The position numbers were made by a program, and so were the translations under genes. Shown here piece after piece: positions 1 through 8,937 of a stretch of DNA of 64,000 nucleotides (positions are counted from its first letter, which is position 1; each line of letters begins with the position of its first letter). Below the pieces are notes generated by a model. The model searched no databases. It was not told the DNA's origin and saw only the letters and a list, made by a program, of their open reading frames with translations. The stretch lies in the NCBI GenBank assembly GCA_965214955.1, contig CBDCCU010000007.1:169776-233775 (forward strand). The letters run 5' to 3'. This DNA is from Aliikangiella sp965214955 (GTDB lineage: Bacteria > Pseudomonadota > Gammaproteobacteria > Enterobacterales > Kangiellaceae).

Positions 1-699
1 CCAACTGGGAGTGGGTTTATTAATGTCTACATTTTTAAGTATTCTTGCAACAAACCTTGGGTTTGCTTTTGGTGCAGATAAGGTTACCTTAACTTTATCG
101 TCAATGGTGACTTTAGCGGGCTTAATGTTGATAAAATCAACCTGCGTTTGAGTTAATACACCAACTTCGGTAGCAACCCCTTTCATTCCTAAGCAGTCGC
201 CACGGTTGGGGGTTAAATCAACGTCTATTGCGTTATCTTTAAGTCCTAAATGCTCAACAAGCTGAGTGCCTAGTATAGCATCATCGACCAGCTCCATAAT
301 GCCATCTGATTCTTCAGACATCTCAAGTTCTTTACCCGAACAAAGCATTCCAAATGAATGTACGCCACGCATTTTGGCTTTTTTAATTTTAAAATCACCG
401 GGTAGTTTTGATCCAATAGTCGCAACGGCCACTTTTATGCCTTCTCTTGCATTTGGTGCGCCACAGATAATTTGTAGATTTTCATCGGTGCCAACATTAA
501 CCGAGCAAACTTGAAGCTTATCGGCCTCTGGATGCTTTTCGGCTTTTTCTATTTGACCTACCACAACACCTTCTAATTCTGCACCAATGGTTTCAACACC
601 ATCGACCTCTAAGCCAGCCATGGTAAGCGTTGCAACTAATTCTTCGGTAGAAATACTAGGATTTACCCAAGTTCTTAACCACTTTTCACTAATTTTCAT
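1..699 (-). CDS. pheT: Phenylalanine--tRNA ligase beta subunit, N-terminal part (cut by window edge)
   Basis: The reverse strand reads from an ATG at 699 to the window edge without a stop, giving about 233 residues. It opens with MKISEKWLRTWVNP and continues through the tRNA-binding (EMAP/OB-like) domain typical of bacterial PheT; ICGAPNAREG and LTPNRGDCLGMKGVA are visible. PheT pairs with PheS in the alpha2-beta2 synthetase that charges tRNA-Phe; the beta subunit carries the editing and tRNA-binding domains. It lies downstream of pheS in the same direction, but 623 bp of repeat-filled DNA separates them, far more than the usual few bases. The rest of the gene lies outside the window. Confidence 0.97.
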   Translation of the reverse strand, partial: MKISEKWLRTWVNPSISTEELVATLTMAGLEVDGVETIGAELEGVVVGQIEKAEKHPEADKLQVCSVNVGTDENLQIICGAPNAREGIKVAVATIGSKLPGDFKIKKAKMRGVHSFGMLCSGKELEMSEESDGIMELVDDAILGTQLVEHLGLKDNAIDVDLTPNRGDCLGMKGVATEVGVLTQTQVDFINIKPAKVTIDDKVKVTLSAPKANPRFVARILKNVDINKPTPSW

Positions 700-780
700 T
701 TTTTGTATTTCCGAATTGATATTCGATTAATCTTTAATATGTTTTAACTTAAAGGATCTTCCCTCTTCCAAAGTGAAGGA

Positions 781-1310
781 GTATTCCTTGTCCCCTTTCC
801 TTTAAAGGAGAGGGTTAGGGAGAGGTAGTAATGTTGAACTTTAACCTTTAAAACTCAAATTAAAGCCTTTTCCCTCTCCCCCGCCCTCTCCCTAAGGGAG
901 AGGGGGTATTCTTTGTCCCCTCTCCTGTGAAGGAGAGGGTTAGGGAGAGGTAGATAAGCTAAACTTTTACTCTTAAGCCCAACTTTAAAGCCTCTTCCCT
1001 CTCCCCAGCCCTCTCCCTAAGGGAGAGGGGGTATTCTTTGTCCCCTCTCCTGTGAAGGAGAGGGTTAGGGAGAGGTAGATAAGCTAAACTTTTACTCTTA
1101 AGCCCAACTTTAAAACCTCTTCCCTCTCCCCAGCCCTCTCCCTAAGGGAGAGGGAGTATTCTTTGTCCCCTCTCCTATGAAAGAGAGGGTTAGGGAGAGG
1201 TAGATAAGCTAAACTTTTACTCTTTAAGCCCAACTTTAAAACCTCTTCCCTCTCCCCAGCCCTCTCTCTAAGGGAGAGGGGATATTCTTTTTTCTCTCCT
1301 TTAAAAGAAG
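781..1310. repeat. 125-bp tandem repeat array, about 4.2 copies, between pheS and pheT
   Basis: Units start near 781, 906, 1031, 1156 and 1282, so the period is 125-126 bp; the last copy is truncated. Copies 2 to 4 are almost identical and the outer copies have drifted. Each unit holds a perfect 10-bp-stem hairpin (CCCTCTCCCT, one-base loop, AGGGAGAGGG), a second pairing between CCCTCTCCT- and AGGAGAGGG-like blocks, and an AT-rich spacer. The array looks like an expanded REP/BIME-type palindromic element. It would be transcribed as part of any pheS-pheT message. No coding capacity was seen. Confidence 0.9.
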
Positions 1311-1322
1311 TTAGGTATTAAC

Positions 1323-2345
1323 CTAATTAAACTGCTTTAAAAAACGTAAATCATTTTCAAAGAACAGCCTTAAATCATTTACGCCATATCTCAGCATAGT
1401 CATTCGCTCAACACCCATTCCAAAGGCATAGCCGCTATATTCTTCGCTATCAATGCCAACCGATTTTAGAACATTAGGATGAACCATTCCTGCACCTAAA
1501 ATTTCAAGCCAACCAGTATGGCTACATACTCGGCAACCTTTACCCGAACACATTACACACTCAATATCCACCTCAGCCGAAGGCTCTGTAAATGGAAAAT
1601 ACGATGGTCTAAAGCGAACGGCTAAATTATCATTTTCAAAAAAGTGTTTTAAAAACTCGTCTAAAACACCTTTAAGATCAGCAAATGAAGTGCTTTTATC
1701 AACCAATAAGCCTTCTACTTGGTGAAACATTGGGGTGTGGGTTAGATCAGAGTCGCAACGATAAACTCGCCCTGGCGCAATAATTTTTACTGGCGGTGCT
1801 TTCTTTTCCATAGTCCGAATTTGCACTGGTGAAGTATGGGTTCTTAAAAGATCACCATTACCAAAGTAAAAGGTATCGTGCATTGCTCTAGCAGGGTGAT
1901 GCCCAGGGATATTTAAGGCTTCAAAGTTATGATAATCATCTTCAACCTCTGGCCCTTCTTCTACTGAAAAGCCCACTTGAGAAAAATAGTTAACAATTCG
2001 CTCTAAAGTGCGATTAACTGGATGTAACCCGCCAACATTAGCGTTTCTGCCTGCCAGAGTTACATCAATGGACTCATCGGCTAGTTGCTGCTCAATGGCA
2101 TGAAGCTCGAACTTCTCTTTTTGTGAATCAAGTGCTGCTTGAATTTGTTTTTTGGCTTTATTAATTGCCGCACCAACTAATGGGCGCTCTTCAGCGGGCA
2201 AACTGCCTAAGCTTTTAAGTTGTAGGGTAAGCTCACCTTTTTTACCTAAAAACTCTACTTTTACTTGTTCAAGTGCTTGCAAGTTGGAGGTTTGATTAGC
2301 CGCATCAAGCCCTCGCTGTAATAGTTCATCAACTGTTGTAGACAT
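1323..2345 (-). CDS. pheS: Phenylalanine--tRNA ligase alpha subunit
   Basis: 340 residues, close to the usual 327-345. It has an N-terminal coiled-coil tRNA-binding arm (about residues 1-90), then the class II catalytic core with motif 2 around FRPSYFPFTEPSAEVD and motif 3 in the C-terminal GMGVERMTMLRYG. A CVMCSGKGCRVCSHTGW stretch carries the Cys-rich insertion seen in many bacterial PheS. It forms the active site of PheRS and makes Phe-tRNA. The start at 2345 (MSTTVDELLQ) gives the standard N-terminus. It lies downstream of rplT behind a strong terminator, so it probably uses its own promoter. Confidence 0.98.
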   Translation of the reverse strand: MSTTVDELLQRGLDAANQTSNLQALEQVKVEFLGKKGELTLQLKSLGSLPAEERPLVGAAINKAKKQIQAALDSQKEKFELHAIEQQLADESIDVTLAGRNANVGGLHPVNRTLERIVNYFSQVGFSVEEGPEVEDDYHNFEALNIPGHHPARAMHDTFYFGNGDLLRTHTSPVQIRTMEKKAPPVKIIAPGRVYRCDSDLTHTPMFHQVEGLLVDKSTSFADLKGVLDEFLKHFFENDNLAVRFRPSYFPFTEPSAEVDIECVMCSGKGCRVCSHTGWLEILGAGMVHPNVLKSVGIDSEEYSGYAFGMGVERMTMLRYGVNDLRLFFENDLRFLKQFN

Positions 2346-2406
2346 TCAAATTTACCGTTTAATTAAATCAAATATTTCTATGAACACTAAATGGGTTCAA
2401 AGTACT

Positions 2407-2454
2407 AACCAATCGAGACTATTGCATTATAATTAACTCAATAGCCTATTGGTT
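2407..2454 (-). promoter_or_regulatory. Long inverted repeat with a TATAAT box in its loop, pheS leader
   Basis: Arms AACCAAT-AGGCTATTG and CAATAGTCT-(CG)-ATTGGTT pair with one G-U and a two-base bulge. On the minus strand a TATAAT hexamer (2426-2431) lies in the loop, about 85 bases upstream of pheS. No good -35 is seen at 17 bp, so the -10 assignment is tentative. No Phe-rich leader peptide of the pheM kind was found. Confidence 0.4.
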
Positions 2455-2478
2455 AAAACTCTATTTAGTGCTTTTTAA

Positions 2479-2509
2479 TAAAAAAAGGGAAGGACAATTG
2501 CCCTTCCCT
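2479..2509 (-). terminator. Intrinsic terminator after rplT
   Basis: On the minus strand an 8-bp perfect stem AGGGAAGG/CCTTCCCT is followed directly by a run of seven T. It lies about 50 bases past the rplT stop and separates the L35-L20 unit from pheS-pheT. Confidence 0.88.
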
Positions 2510-2560
2510 CTATAACGCATTTTTAGCTTTGAGCAATGCTCAAATTAAAATTAGCGATGT

Positions 2561-2917
2561 CTAAGCTAGAGCAGCTTTTGCTTTTTCGATTAAAGTTGCG
2601 AAAGCTTCTTTATCGAATACAGCAATATCAGCCAAAATTTTACGGTCGATAGCAATAGATGCTTTTTTCAAACCGTTGATAAATTGGCTATAAGACATAC
2701 CATTAACACGCGCTTCAGCATTAATACGTTGGATCCATAAAGCACGGAACTGACGCTTACGCTGTTTGCGGTCACGGTAAGCATATTGAGCTGCTTTGGT
2801 TACCGCTTGCTTTGCAACGCGGTAAACACGGCTACGAGCTCCGTAATAACCTTTTGCTGCTTTTAAGACTTTTTTATGACGCTTATGGGCGGTCACACCA
2901 CGTTTAACTCTTGGCAT
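2561..2917 (-). CDS. rplT: 50S ribosomal protein L20
   Basis: 118 residues, the standard length. The N-terminus MPRVKRGVTAHKRHKKVLK and the block YAYRDRKQRKRQFRALWIQRINA are diagnostic of L20. It binds 23S rRNA early in 50S assembly and in enterobacteria represses its own operon. It lies 18 bp behind rpmI in the conserved infC-rpmI-rplT order. Confidence 0.99.
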   Translation of the reverse strand: MPRVKRGVTAHKRHKKVLKAAKGYYGARSRVYRVAKQAVTKAAQYAYRDRKQRKRQFRALWIQRINAEARVNGMSYSQFINGLKKASIAIDRKILADIAVFDKEAFATLIEKAKAALA

Positions 2918-2935
2918 TATTTATTTCTCCCATTC

Positions 2936-3133
2936 TTACGCGTAAGGTAGTTGACGATTTAACTGTTCAACATCTGCCGGATGTACCATCTCCATACCAC
3001 GAAGATGACGCTTCCGCTTAGTGCTCTTTTTAGTAAGAATGTGGCGACGATGCGACTGAGCGTGCTTGAAACCACCTTTACCAGTTTTCTTGAAGCGCTT
3101 AGCTGCTCCACTATCTGATTTTATCTTTGGCAT
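2936..3133 (-). CDS. rpmI: 50S ribosomal protein L35
   Basis: 65 residues, full length for L35, very basic, starting MPKIKSDSGAAKRFKKTGKG and containing the typical LTKKSTKRKRHLRG segment. It is a small 50S subunit protein. The 240-bp gap to infC holds a hairpin terminator (3308-3341) and enough leader for the L20-type translational control known in E. coli; no pseudoknot was modelled here. Confidence 0.98.
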   Translation of the reverse strand: MPKIKSDSGAAKRFKKTGKGGFKHAQSHRRHILTKKSTKRKRHLRGMEMVHPADVEQLNRQLPYA

Positions 3134-3307
3134 TGTTATTTACTCCAATAGTTTATTGACTAGCAACTGTAGGTCGATTTAATTCAATAATTTATCAAAT
3201 TAAAACAGTTTAGTTACCTAACAGTGCCTATTTACAAGAAGCTAAAGTTTAAAAAAATTAACTTCTCAACCAGCCCATACGGGGTTGCCAAAAACCTCGC
3301 ATAGACA

Positions 3308-3341
3308 AAACAGCCAATGATAATTAAATCACTGGCTGTTT
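3308..3341 (-). terminator. Hairpin after infC, probable terminator or attenuator
   Basis: On the minus strand AAACAGCCAGTGA pairs with TCATTGGCTGTTT (13 bp with one G-U), followed by a short T-rich tail (TTTTGTC). It begins about 30 bases past the infC stop. The poor T-tract suggests partial termination, leaving read-through into rpmI possible. Confidence 0.6.
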
Positions 3342-3373
3342 ATTCTTTTAACTGCCCGTTATTTAACGAATAG

Positions 3374-3919
3374 TTACTTTTTCTTTTTAGGCGCCAAAAC
3401 CATCATCATTTGGCGACCTTCTAATTTAGGTCGTGCTTCAACGTCACTTAGCTCGGCTAAGTCTTTTTCTACACGCCCCATTAATTCCATTCCAAGCTCT
3501 TTATGAGCCATTTCTCTACCACGGAACCTTACCGTAATTTTGGTTTTATCACCCGCTTCTAAGAACTCTTTTAGTTTTCTTATTTTAACGTTGTAATCAC
3601 CAATGTCTGTTCCTGGCCTAAACTTAATTTCTTTAACATGAACAATAGTCTGTTTCTTTTTAGCAGCCGCTTTGGCTTTCTTTTGCTCAAAAACATACTT
3701 ACCATAATCCATCACCTTACATACTGGCGGCTCAGCCCCAGGAGATACCTCAACAAGGTCTAGATTTTGCTCTTCGGCAGCACTAATGGCTTGGTTTATC
3801 GGAACAACTCCTACCGCTTCTCCATCGGCTCCTATTAAGCGAACTTCTCTAGCGGTGATTTCGTCATTGATTTTTGCACGTTGCTCTTTAGCACTTGGCT
3901 TTGGTCTTGCTCTTTTAAT
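3374..3919 (-). CDS. infC: Translation initiation factor IF-3, AUU start codon
   Basis: 181 residues when started at ATT (3917-3919), against 180 in E. coli. The N-terminal domain contains REVRLIGADGEAVG and LVEVSPGAEPPVCKVMDYGK; the C-terminal domain contains EIKFRPGTDIGDYNVK and FRGREMAH and ends APKKKK. An ATG-start reading would lose the whole N-terminal domain, and no ATG, GTG or TTG lies suitably upstream. GAGG sits nine bases before the ATT. AUU starts on infC are known to let IF-3 repress its own translation, and the same logic is expected here. It follows thrS by 56 bp. Confidence 0.96.
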   Translation of the reverse strand: MKRARPKPSAKEQRAKINDEITAREVRLIGADGEAVGVVPINQAISAAEEQNLDLVEVSPGAEPPVCKVMDYGKYVFEQKKAKAAAKKKQTIVHVKEIKFRPGTDIGDYNVKIRKLKEFLEAGDKTKITVRFRGREMAHKELGMELMGRVEKDLAELSDVEARPKLEGRQMMMVLAPKKKK

Positions 3920-3975
3920 GTTAAAATTCCTCTATTAATTATTACCTATACAACTTGTTAGCTGATTAACCGATA

Positions 3976-5895
3976 CTATTCTTGATAATCGGCTTTCAGC
4001 TTAATATCAGCATTCATTTGCTCAATAAGAGCTTCAATACTCACACTACCTAAATCTTTTCCTGATCGAGTTCTAACCGATAAAGTGTTGTTTTCAACTT
4101 CTTTATCACCCGCAACTAAAAGATAAGGAACACGTTGCAATGTATGTTGGCGAATTTTAAAGCCGATCTTCTCGTTTCTCAAGTCCGAATTTACTCTAAA
4201 CCCTTGAGAATTCAAAATATTTGTACATTTTTGCACATATTCGGCCTGTTTATCGGTAATATTCATAATTACGGCTTGAGTTGGTGCAAGCCAAGGCGGA
4301 AATTTGCCCGCGTATTCTTCGATTAAAATACCAATAAATCGCTCTAACGATCCTAAAACAGCGCGGTGGATCATAACAGGAACTTTTTTGCTTCCATCTT
4401 CGGCAACATATTCTGCACCCAATCTACCCGGCATTGAAAAGTCGAGTTGAACGGTTCCGCATTGCCATATGCGATCTAGGCAATCTCTTAGGGCAAATTC
4501 AATTTTAGGCCCATAAAACGCCCCTTCGCCAGGTTGCAGCTGATAGTCAATATTTTTAGATGCTAAGGCATCGGCCAATGCTTTTTCGCTACGATCCCAT
4601 ATTTCATCATCACCAACCCGTTTTTCAGGGCGAGTAGATAATTTAATTTCGATATTTTTAAAGCCAAAGTCTGCATAAACCGCATAAATCATATCAATTA
4701 ATACGCTAACTTCTTGCTGAATTTGCTCTTCGGTACAAAACACATGAGCATCATCTTGAGTAAAGCTACGTACACGCATTAAACCGTGCAGTGCACCCGA
4801 TGGTTCATTGCGGTGACAAGAGCCAAATTCGGCAATTCTAAGCGGCAAATCGCGATAGGATTTTAACCCTTGGTTATAAATTAAAATATGCCCTGGGCAG
4901 TTCATAGGCTTTACTGCATAAGTACGATTTTCGGACTCAGTGGTAAACATATCGTCTTTAAATTTTTCCCAATGCCCTGACTTTTCCCACAAAGTACGGT
5001 CAAGCACTTGTGGTGCTTTAACTTCTTGATAGTTATGCTCTTTTAGCACTTGTCTGATATAAGCTTCGAGCTCTTTAAAAATAGTCCAGCCGTTGTTATG
5101 CCAAAACACCATGCCGGGTGACTCTTCTTGAAAGTGGAAAAGCTCTAAATGTTTACCAAGCTTTCTGTGATCGCGCTTTTCCGCTTCTTCTAAACGATTT
5201 AAATAAGCTTTAAGATCTTTTTTATTTGCCCAGCAAGTCCCATAAACCCGTTGTAGCATTTCATTATTAGAGTCGCCGCGCCAATAAGCACCAGCCACTT
5301 TCATTAATTTAAACGCCTTTAAACGCCCTGTGCTTGGCACATGAGGACCACGACATAAGTCAATAAAGTCACCTTGTTTATACAAAGAAATCTCTTCATT
5401 ACCTGGAATACTAGCAATAATTTCGGCTTTATAGGCTTCGCCCATATCCTTAAAAAAGTTTACCGCCTCATCTCTTAACATCACAGAGCGTTCAACGGTA
5501 TAGTTCGCTTTAGCTAGCTCAGCCATTTTCTTTTCAATAGCGGTTAAATCTTCTGGGGTAAAAGGACGCTCGTAAGCAAAATCATAATAAAAACCATGAT
5601 CAATCACCGGACCAATAGTAACCTGAGCGTCAGGAAACAGAGATTTAACCGCCTGAGCTAAAAGATGAGCACAAGAATGGCGCAATACTTCTAATCCAGC
5701 TTCATCGCGCTCGGTAATAATTGCTAAGTTGACGTCATTTTCGATCATAAAGGCCGTATCTACCGCAGTTCCATTAACTTCTCCAGCTAATGCCGCTTTT
5801 GCTAAACCAGGACCAATATCGGCAGCAACATCAAATACGCTAACTGCTTGCTGAAATTCTCTTTTACTACCATCAGGTAGCGTCACAATAGGCAT
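3976..5895 (-). CDS. thrS: Threonine--tRNA ligase
   Basis: 639 residues (E. coli 642). It has a TGS domain (about 1-62), an N2 editing domain with HSCAHLLAQAVK (about 72-225), a class II catalytic core with motif 2 around RNEPSGALHGLMRVRSFTQDDAHVFC, motif 3 near HRAVLGSLERFIGILIE, and a C-terminal anticodon-binding domain. It makes Thr-tRNA and clears Ser-tRNA(Thr). It heads the minus-strand block thrS-infC-rpmI-rplT-pheST. No threonyl-tRNA-like operator was recognised upstream; that space is partly occupied by a MITE. Confidence 0.99.
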   Translation of the reverse strand: MPIVTLPDGSKREFQQAVSVFDVAADIGPGLAKAALAGEVNGTAVDTAFMIENDVNLAIITERDEAGLEVLRHSCAHLLAQAVKSLFPDAQVTIGPVIDHGFYYDFAYERPFTPEDLTAIEKKMAELAKANYTVERSVMLRDEAVNFFKDMGEAYKAEIIASIPGNEEISLYKQGDFIDLCRGPHVPSTGRLKAFKLMKVAGAYWRGDSNNEMLQRVYGTCWANKKDLKAYLNRLEEAEKRDHRKLGKHLELFHFQEESPGMVFWHNNGWTIFKELEAYIRQVLKEHNYQEVKAPQVLDRTLWEKSGHWEKFKDDMFTTESENRTYAVKPMNCPGHILIYNQGLKSYRDLPLRIAEFGSCHRNEPSGALHGLMRVRSFTQDDAHVFCTEEQIQQEVSVLIDMIYAVYADFGFKNIEIKLSTRPEKRVGDDEIWDRSEKALADALASKNIDYQLQPGEGAFYGPKIEFALRDCLDRIWQCGTVQLDFSMPGRLGAEYVAEDGSKKVPVMIHRAVLGSLERFIGILIEEYAGKFPPWLAPTQAVIMNITDKQAEYVQKCTNILNSQGFRVNSDLRNEKIGFKIRQHTLQRVPYLLVAGDKEVENNTLSVRTRSGKDLGSVSIEALIEQMNADIKLKADYQE

Positions 5896-5995
5896 TTTTT
5901 ATTTAACCCTTTTTTATTTGACTCGTTAATAATCACTAGAAACAATGCGGCGGATAATAGCTAATTAGCGCTTTGAAAGCAAAGAAAACTCTACA

Positions 5996-6257
5996 TACCC
6001 GCTCTCCTTCAAGATCTTGTTTCAGTGTTCAGCCAAAAAGCCTTGAACAAGTCGCAGCTTGCAGGAAATAGTAATCCCTTTTCAAAAGCTGTAACGCAGT
6101 GCAAGTTTTTTTGCTGAGCACCCGAGGAGCAAGGCAGTAAGCCAACCTCTTCTCCGTTATCAATACTTGAATTAGAATAACTAGTTCTTCGCATTAATGC
6201 CTCAAATAGGATAGCTTACTGACTTGCTGAAACATGCATCTTGAAGGAGAACGGATA
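5996..6257. mobile_element. MITE family 1, copy 1 (262 bp)
   Basis: The segment is bounded by imperfect terminal inverted repeats: TACCCGCTCTCCTTCAAGAT at the left and the complement of TATCCGTTCTCCTTCAAGAT at the right. It is nearly 90 % alike by eye to the element at 12986-13247, in opposite orientation. A TA follows the right end, while CA precedes the left end, so the target duplication is decayed. A 61-codon open frame inside is not conserved in the second copy and is not taken as a gene. The element fills most of the 463-bp gap between thrS and the next gene. Confidence 0.85.
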
Positions 6258-6358
6258 TAAATACCTATTTACTCATTAGTGCTATTATGGTTATCGTTAT
6301 TTCTCTTAAATCTTTTAAAATATGCCCGCTCTACTTCAACCAATTAAACTGACTAGAT

Positions 6359-6934
6359 ATGATTCATCTACCAATAATTAATAAAGTAAAAGCTTGTCAG
6401 CTATGCACAAACCTGCCTTTAAAACCAAAACCTATTTTACAGCTAGATGCTCAGGCAAAAATTTTAATTGCAGGTCAAGCACCGGGCAAAATAACTCACC
6501 ATAAAGGGGTTCCTTTTGATGATCCTTCTGGTAACCGTTTAAGAGATTGGCTGGGAATAGATAGAGCTACATTTTACAACGATAAACAAATTGCTATTTT
6601 ACCAATGGCATTTTGCTATCCTGGCAGTGGTAAAAATGGTGATTTACCGCCACCAGCTCAATGTGCAACACAATGGCGAAAGCCTTTATTAAATTGTCTG
6701 CCCAATATTGAGCTTACGTTGGTTATTGGGAAGTACGCCATTGATTATCACCTTGGCAATCAGCAAGCAAAAAACCTTACCGAAACAGTGAAACAATGGC
6801 GCCGCTTTTGGCCTACAATACTGCCAATGCCGCACCCTAGCCCGCGTAATAATCGTTGGCTTAAAAATAATCCATGGTTTGCTAGTGAGATCTTACCCAA
6901 ATTAAAACAACAGGTTTCTTTGTTGATAAACTAA
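6359..6934 (+). CDS. Uracil-DNA glycosylase superfamily protein
   Basis: 191 residues. A CQLC pair near the N-terminus, the motif ILIAGQAPGKITHHKGVPFDDPSG (about residues 35-58, water-activating loop of the UDG fold) and PHPSPRNN near the C-terminus (DNA-intercalation loop) identify a UDG-superfamily fold. Members remove uracil or other damaged bases, but this small subfamily is usually annotated only at superfamily level and its substrate is not settled here. The gene stands alone between a MITE and a convergent permease gene. Confidence 0.82.
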   Translation: MIHLPIINKVKACQLCTNLPLKPKPILQLDAQAKILIAGQAPGKITHHKGVPFDDPSGNRLRDWLGIDRATFYNDKQIAILPMAFCYPGSGKNGDLPPPAQCATQWRKPLLNCLPNIELTLVIGKYAIDYHLGNQQAKNLTETVKQWRRFWPTILPMPHPSPRNNRWLKNNPWFASEILPKLKQQVSLLIN

Positions 6935-6960
6935 GATCTCTTTTCAATTGTTTCTAACTT

Positions 6961-8751
6961 TTACTGCAAACTCCACACATTGGGTACAATTAAAAGTGTA
7001 AGCAATGCCGAAATTAAACTTAAAGGCACTCCTAGTTTAAAGTAGTCTTTAAACTGATATCGCCCTGCACTAAAAACCATTAAGTTTGTTTGATAGCCCA
7101 ATGGTGAAATAAAACTAGCACTAGCGGCAATCATAATAGTGATGGCAAATGGCAGCATATTGTATTCTAGCGTGCTAACAATGCCAGAAACTAGCGAATA
7201 AGCAATAACCGCAGCGGCATTGTTAGTGATTAATTCGGTGAGGATCATAGTCATTAAATAAGTGGCTACCAATAATGCTAGCGGATGATCGCCTGTTAGC
7301 TCAAGGATATTATTGGCAATCATTGCTGCACCACCAGAGTCATTAAGCCCAGCACCGAGTCCAAAAGCAGCACCAATAATAAACAATACTTGTAAATCTA
7401 GGCTTTTTTTTGCTTTATCTAAAGACAAACTCTGAGTAACAACCATTAACAGCGAAGCTAATATAGCGGCACTCACTATTTGAATTACTCCCGATGCCGC
7501 CAAGGCAACAAACAGTAAACTAATAAAAGATACCCATTTCAACTTTGTAGGCTCGGCAACGTTTACCTCTTTCCCCCTTGAAACCAGTAGCAGCACTTTT
7601 GAGTAGCGGTGTTTTTCTATAAAGCTTTTTTTCGCCAATAACAGCAAAGTATCACCTAGCTTTAGTTGAATATCTCCAACTTTCCCTTTAACCCGTTTAC
7701 CTTCTCTAACAACAGCGAGTACAGAAGCCTTATACCGTCGCCTAAAACCAACATCCTTTATAGTCTTCTCTACTAGTGGGTGATGCGAGCTAATAATGGC
7801 TTCAACTAAATTAACTTGAGAGTTGTTAGTGTGCAGTTTAAAAACAGTATCTTCTGCTGGTACTAAACCTTTAATTGCTATGAGATCAGAAATAGCATTA
7901 ACTTCGCCACTAAAAATTAATCGATCACCAGCTTCAAGTAACTCATTTGAGCCTACAACGGGTAAAATCATTTGCTTGCGAATAATTTCAACCAAATATA
8001 CACCTTGTAAATGTCTTAAACCGGCTTTTTCTACCGATAAGCCAGAAATTGGGCTATTGTTTTCAACCAACATTTCAACCGTATATTGACGAGAGTCGGC
8101 AATGGGATCATCGGCATTAAACGGCACTTGGATTGATTTTCGTGAAAATAAGAGTAAATACCCCAAGCCCGCTAAAGTTATTGGAAGACCAACAATAGCA
8201 ATAGAAAAAAATGACAATTGATCTTGAAAACCATCGTTAATTAAAAAGCCAAATATTAATACGTTAGTGCTAGTACCAATAAGCGTGCAGGTTCCTCCAA
8301 GAACTGCTGCATAACTTAAAGGCAATAGAAAATATTTTTTATTCCATAGTGTTTTATTTTGCTGGTTTCGACACCAATTTCTAACCGCAGGAATTAAAGC
8401 GGCAACAATTGGCGTATTATTTAAAAACGCACTTAAAAAAGACACAGGTAATAAAAGTTTTGCTAGGACAAAAATAGGTTGAGACGTAGCTTTCATTAAC
8501 TTAACAATTAAGGGTTGAATAAGCCCTACCTCTTTAATTGCTGCTGCGACGATAAATAAACAAGCAACTGTGATCAAACCATTTGATGAAAACCCTGTTA
8601 ATGCGGTTTCTATTGGAATAATTCCAGTGAAAACCATTAGCAAAAGCCCTACGGCAAAGATAATCTCTGGCTCTTTTTTACTGATCACTAACGATAGAAA
8701 ACAACCGAGTATGATAGCAATGGCTAGATATGGTTCGATACTTGAAGACAC
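6961..8751 (-). CDS. SLC13-family permease with TrkA-C domains
   Basis: 596 residues. About a dozen hydrophobic segments lie in two halves (1-200 and 400-596) around a soluble insert with two TrkA-C/RCK-C modules (about 215-290 and 305-380; GLRHLQGVYLVEIIRKQ and GDRLIFSGEV visible). This layout is the bacterial DASS/SLC13 ion transporter class, several of which import sulfate. The gene lies directly downstream of the sulfate-activation fusion gene, in the same direction but behind a strong terminator, so sulfate uptake is a reasonable inference, not proof. Confidence 0.85.
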   Translation of the reverse strand: MSSSIEPYLAIAIILGCFLSLVISKKEPEIIFAVGLLLMVFTGIIPIETALTGFSSNGLITVACLFIVAAAIKEVGLIQPLIVKLMKATSQPIFVLAKLLLPVSFLSAFLNNTPIVAALIPAVRNWCRNQQNKTLWNKKYFLLPLSYAAVLGGTCTLIGTSTNVLIFGFLINDGFQDQLSFFSIAIVGLPITLAGLGYLLLFSRKSIQVPFNADDPIADSRQYTVEMLVENNSPISGLSVEKAGLRHLQGVYLVEIIRKQMILPVVGSNELLEAGDRLIFSGEVNAISDLIAIKGLVPAEDTVFKLHTNNSQVNLVEAIISSHHPLVEKTIKDVGFRRRYKASVLAVVREGKRVKGKVGDIQLKLGDTLLLLAKKSFIEKHRYSKVLLLVSRGKEVNVAEPTKLKWVSFISLLFVALAASGVIQIVSAAILASLLMVVTQSLSLDKAKKSLDLQVLFIIGAAFGLGAGLNDSGGAAMIANNILELTGDHPLALLVATYLMTMILTELITNNAAAVIAYSLVSGIVSTLEYNMLPFAITIMIAASASFISPLGYQTNLMVFSAGRYQFKDYFKLGVPLSLISALLTLLIVPNVWSLQ

Positions 8752-8886
8752 TTTAGGTATTTAAAAACGCTTTTAGATAATTGAAGATAGTTTTCGTATT
8801 TGAAGGCAGCTCTGTTATTTTAGGGCAATTCTAATATTTGAAAGCTGAACTGATATTTGAACACGGTTTAAGCGCTCGCTGTTAGT

Positions 8887-8919
8887 AAAGCTAGGCCAAG
8901 AAATTCTTGGCCTAGCTTT
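8887..8919 (-). terminator. 14-bp perfect hairpin after sat/cysC
   Basis: AAAGCTAGGCCAAG, a 5-base loop, and CTTGGCCTAGCTTT. It lies 19 bases past the sat/cysC stop. The T-tract is short on both strands, so it may act in either direction. Confidence 0.8.
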
Positions 8920-8937
8920 ATTGTTGCCTAAAATGAG

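Noticed and set aside
781..1310. CRISPR-like array
   Set aside because: Period of 125 bp with the whole unit repeated, no unique spacers and no cas genes; it is a tandem palindromic repeat.
6009..6194. 61-codon open frame in the first MITE
   Set aside because: The frame is not kept in the second copy; the element is bounded by inverted ends and looks non-coding.
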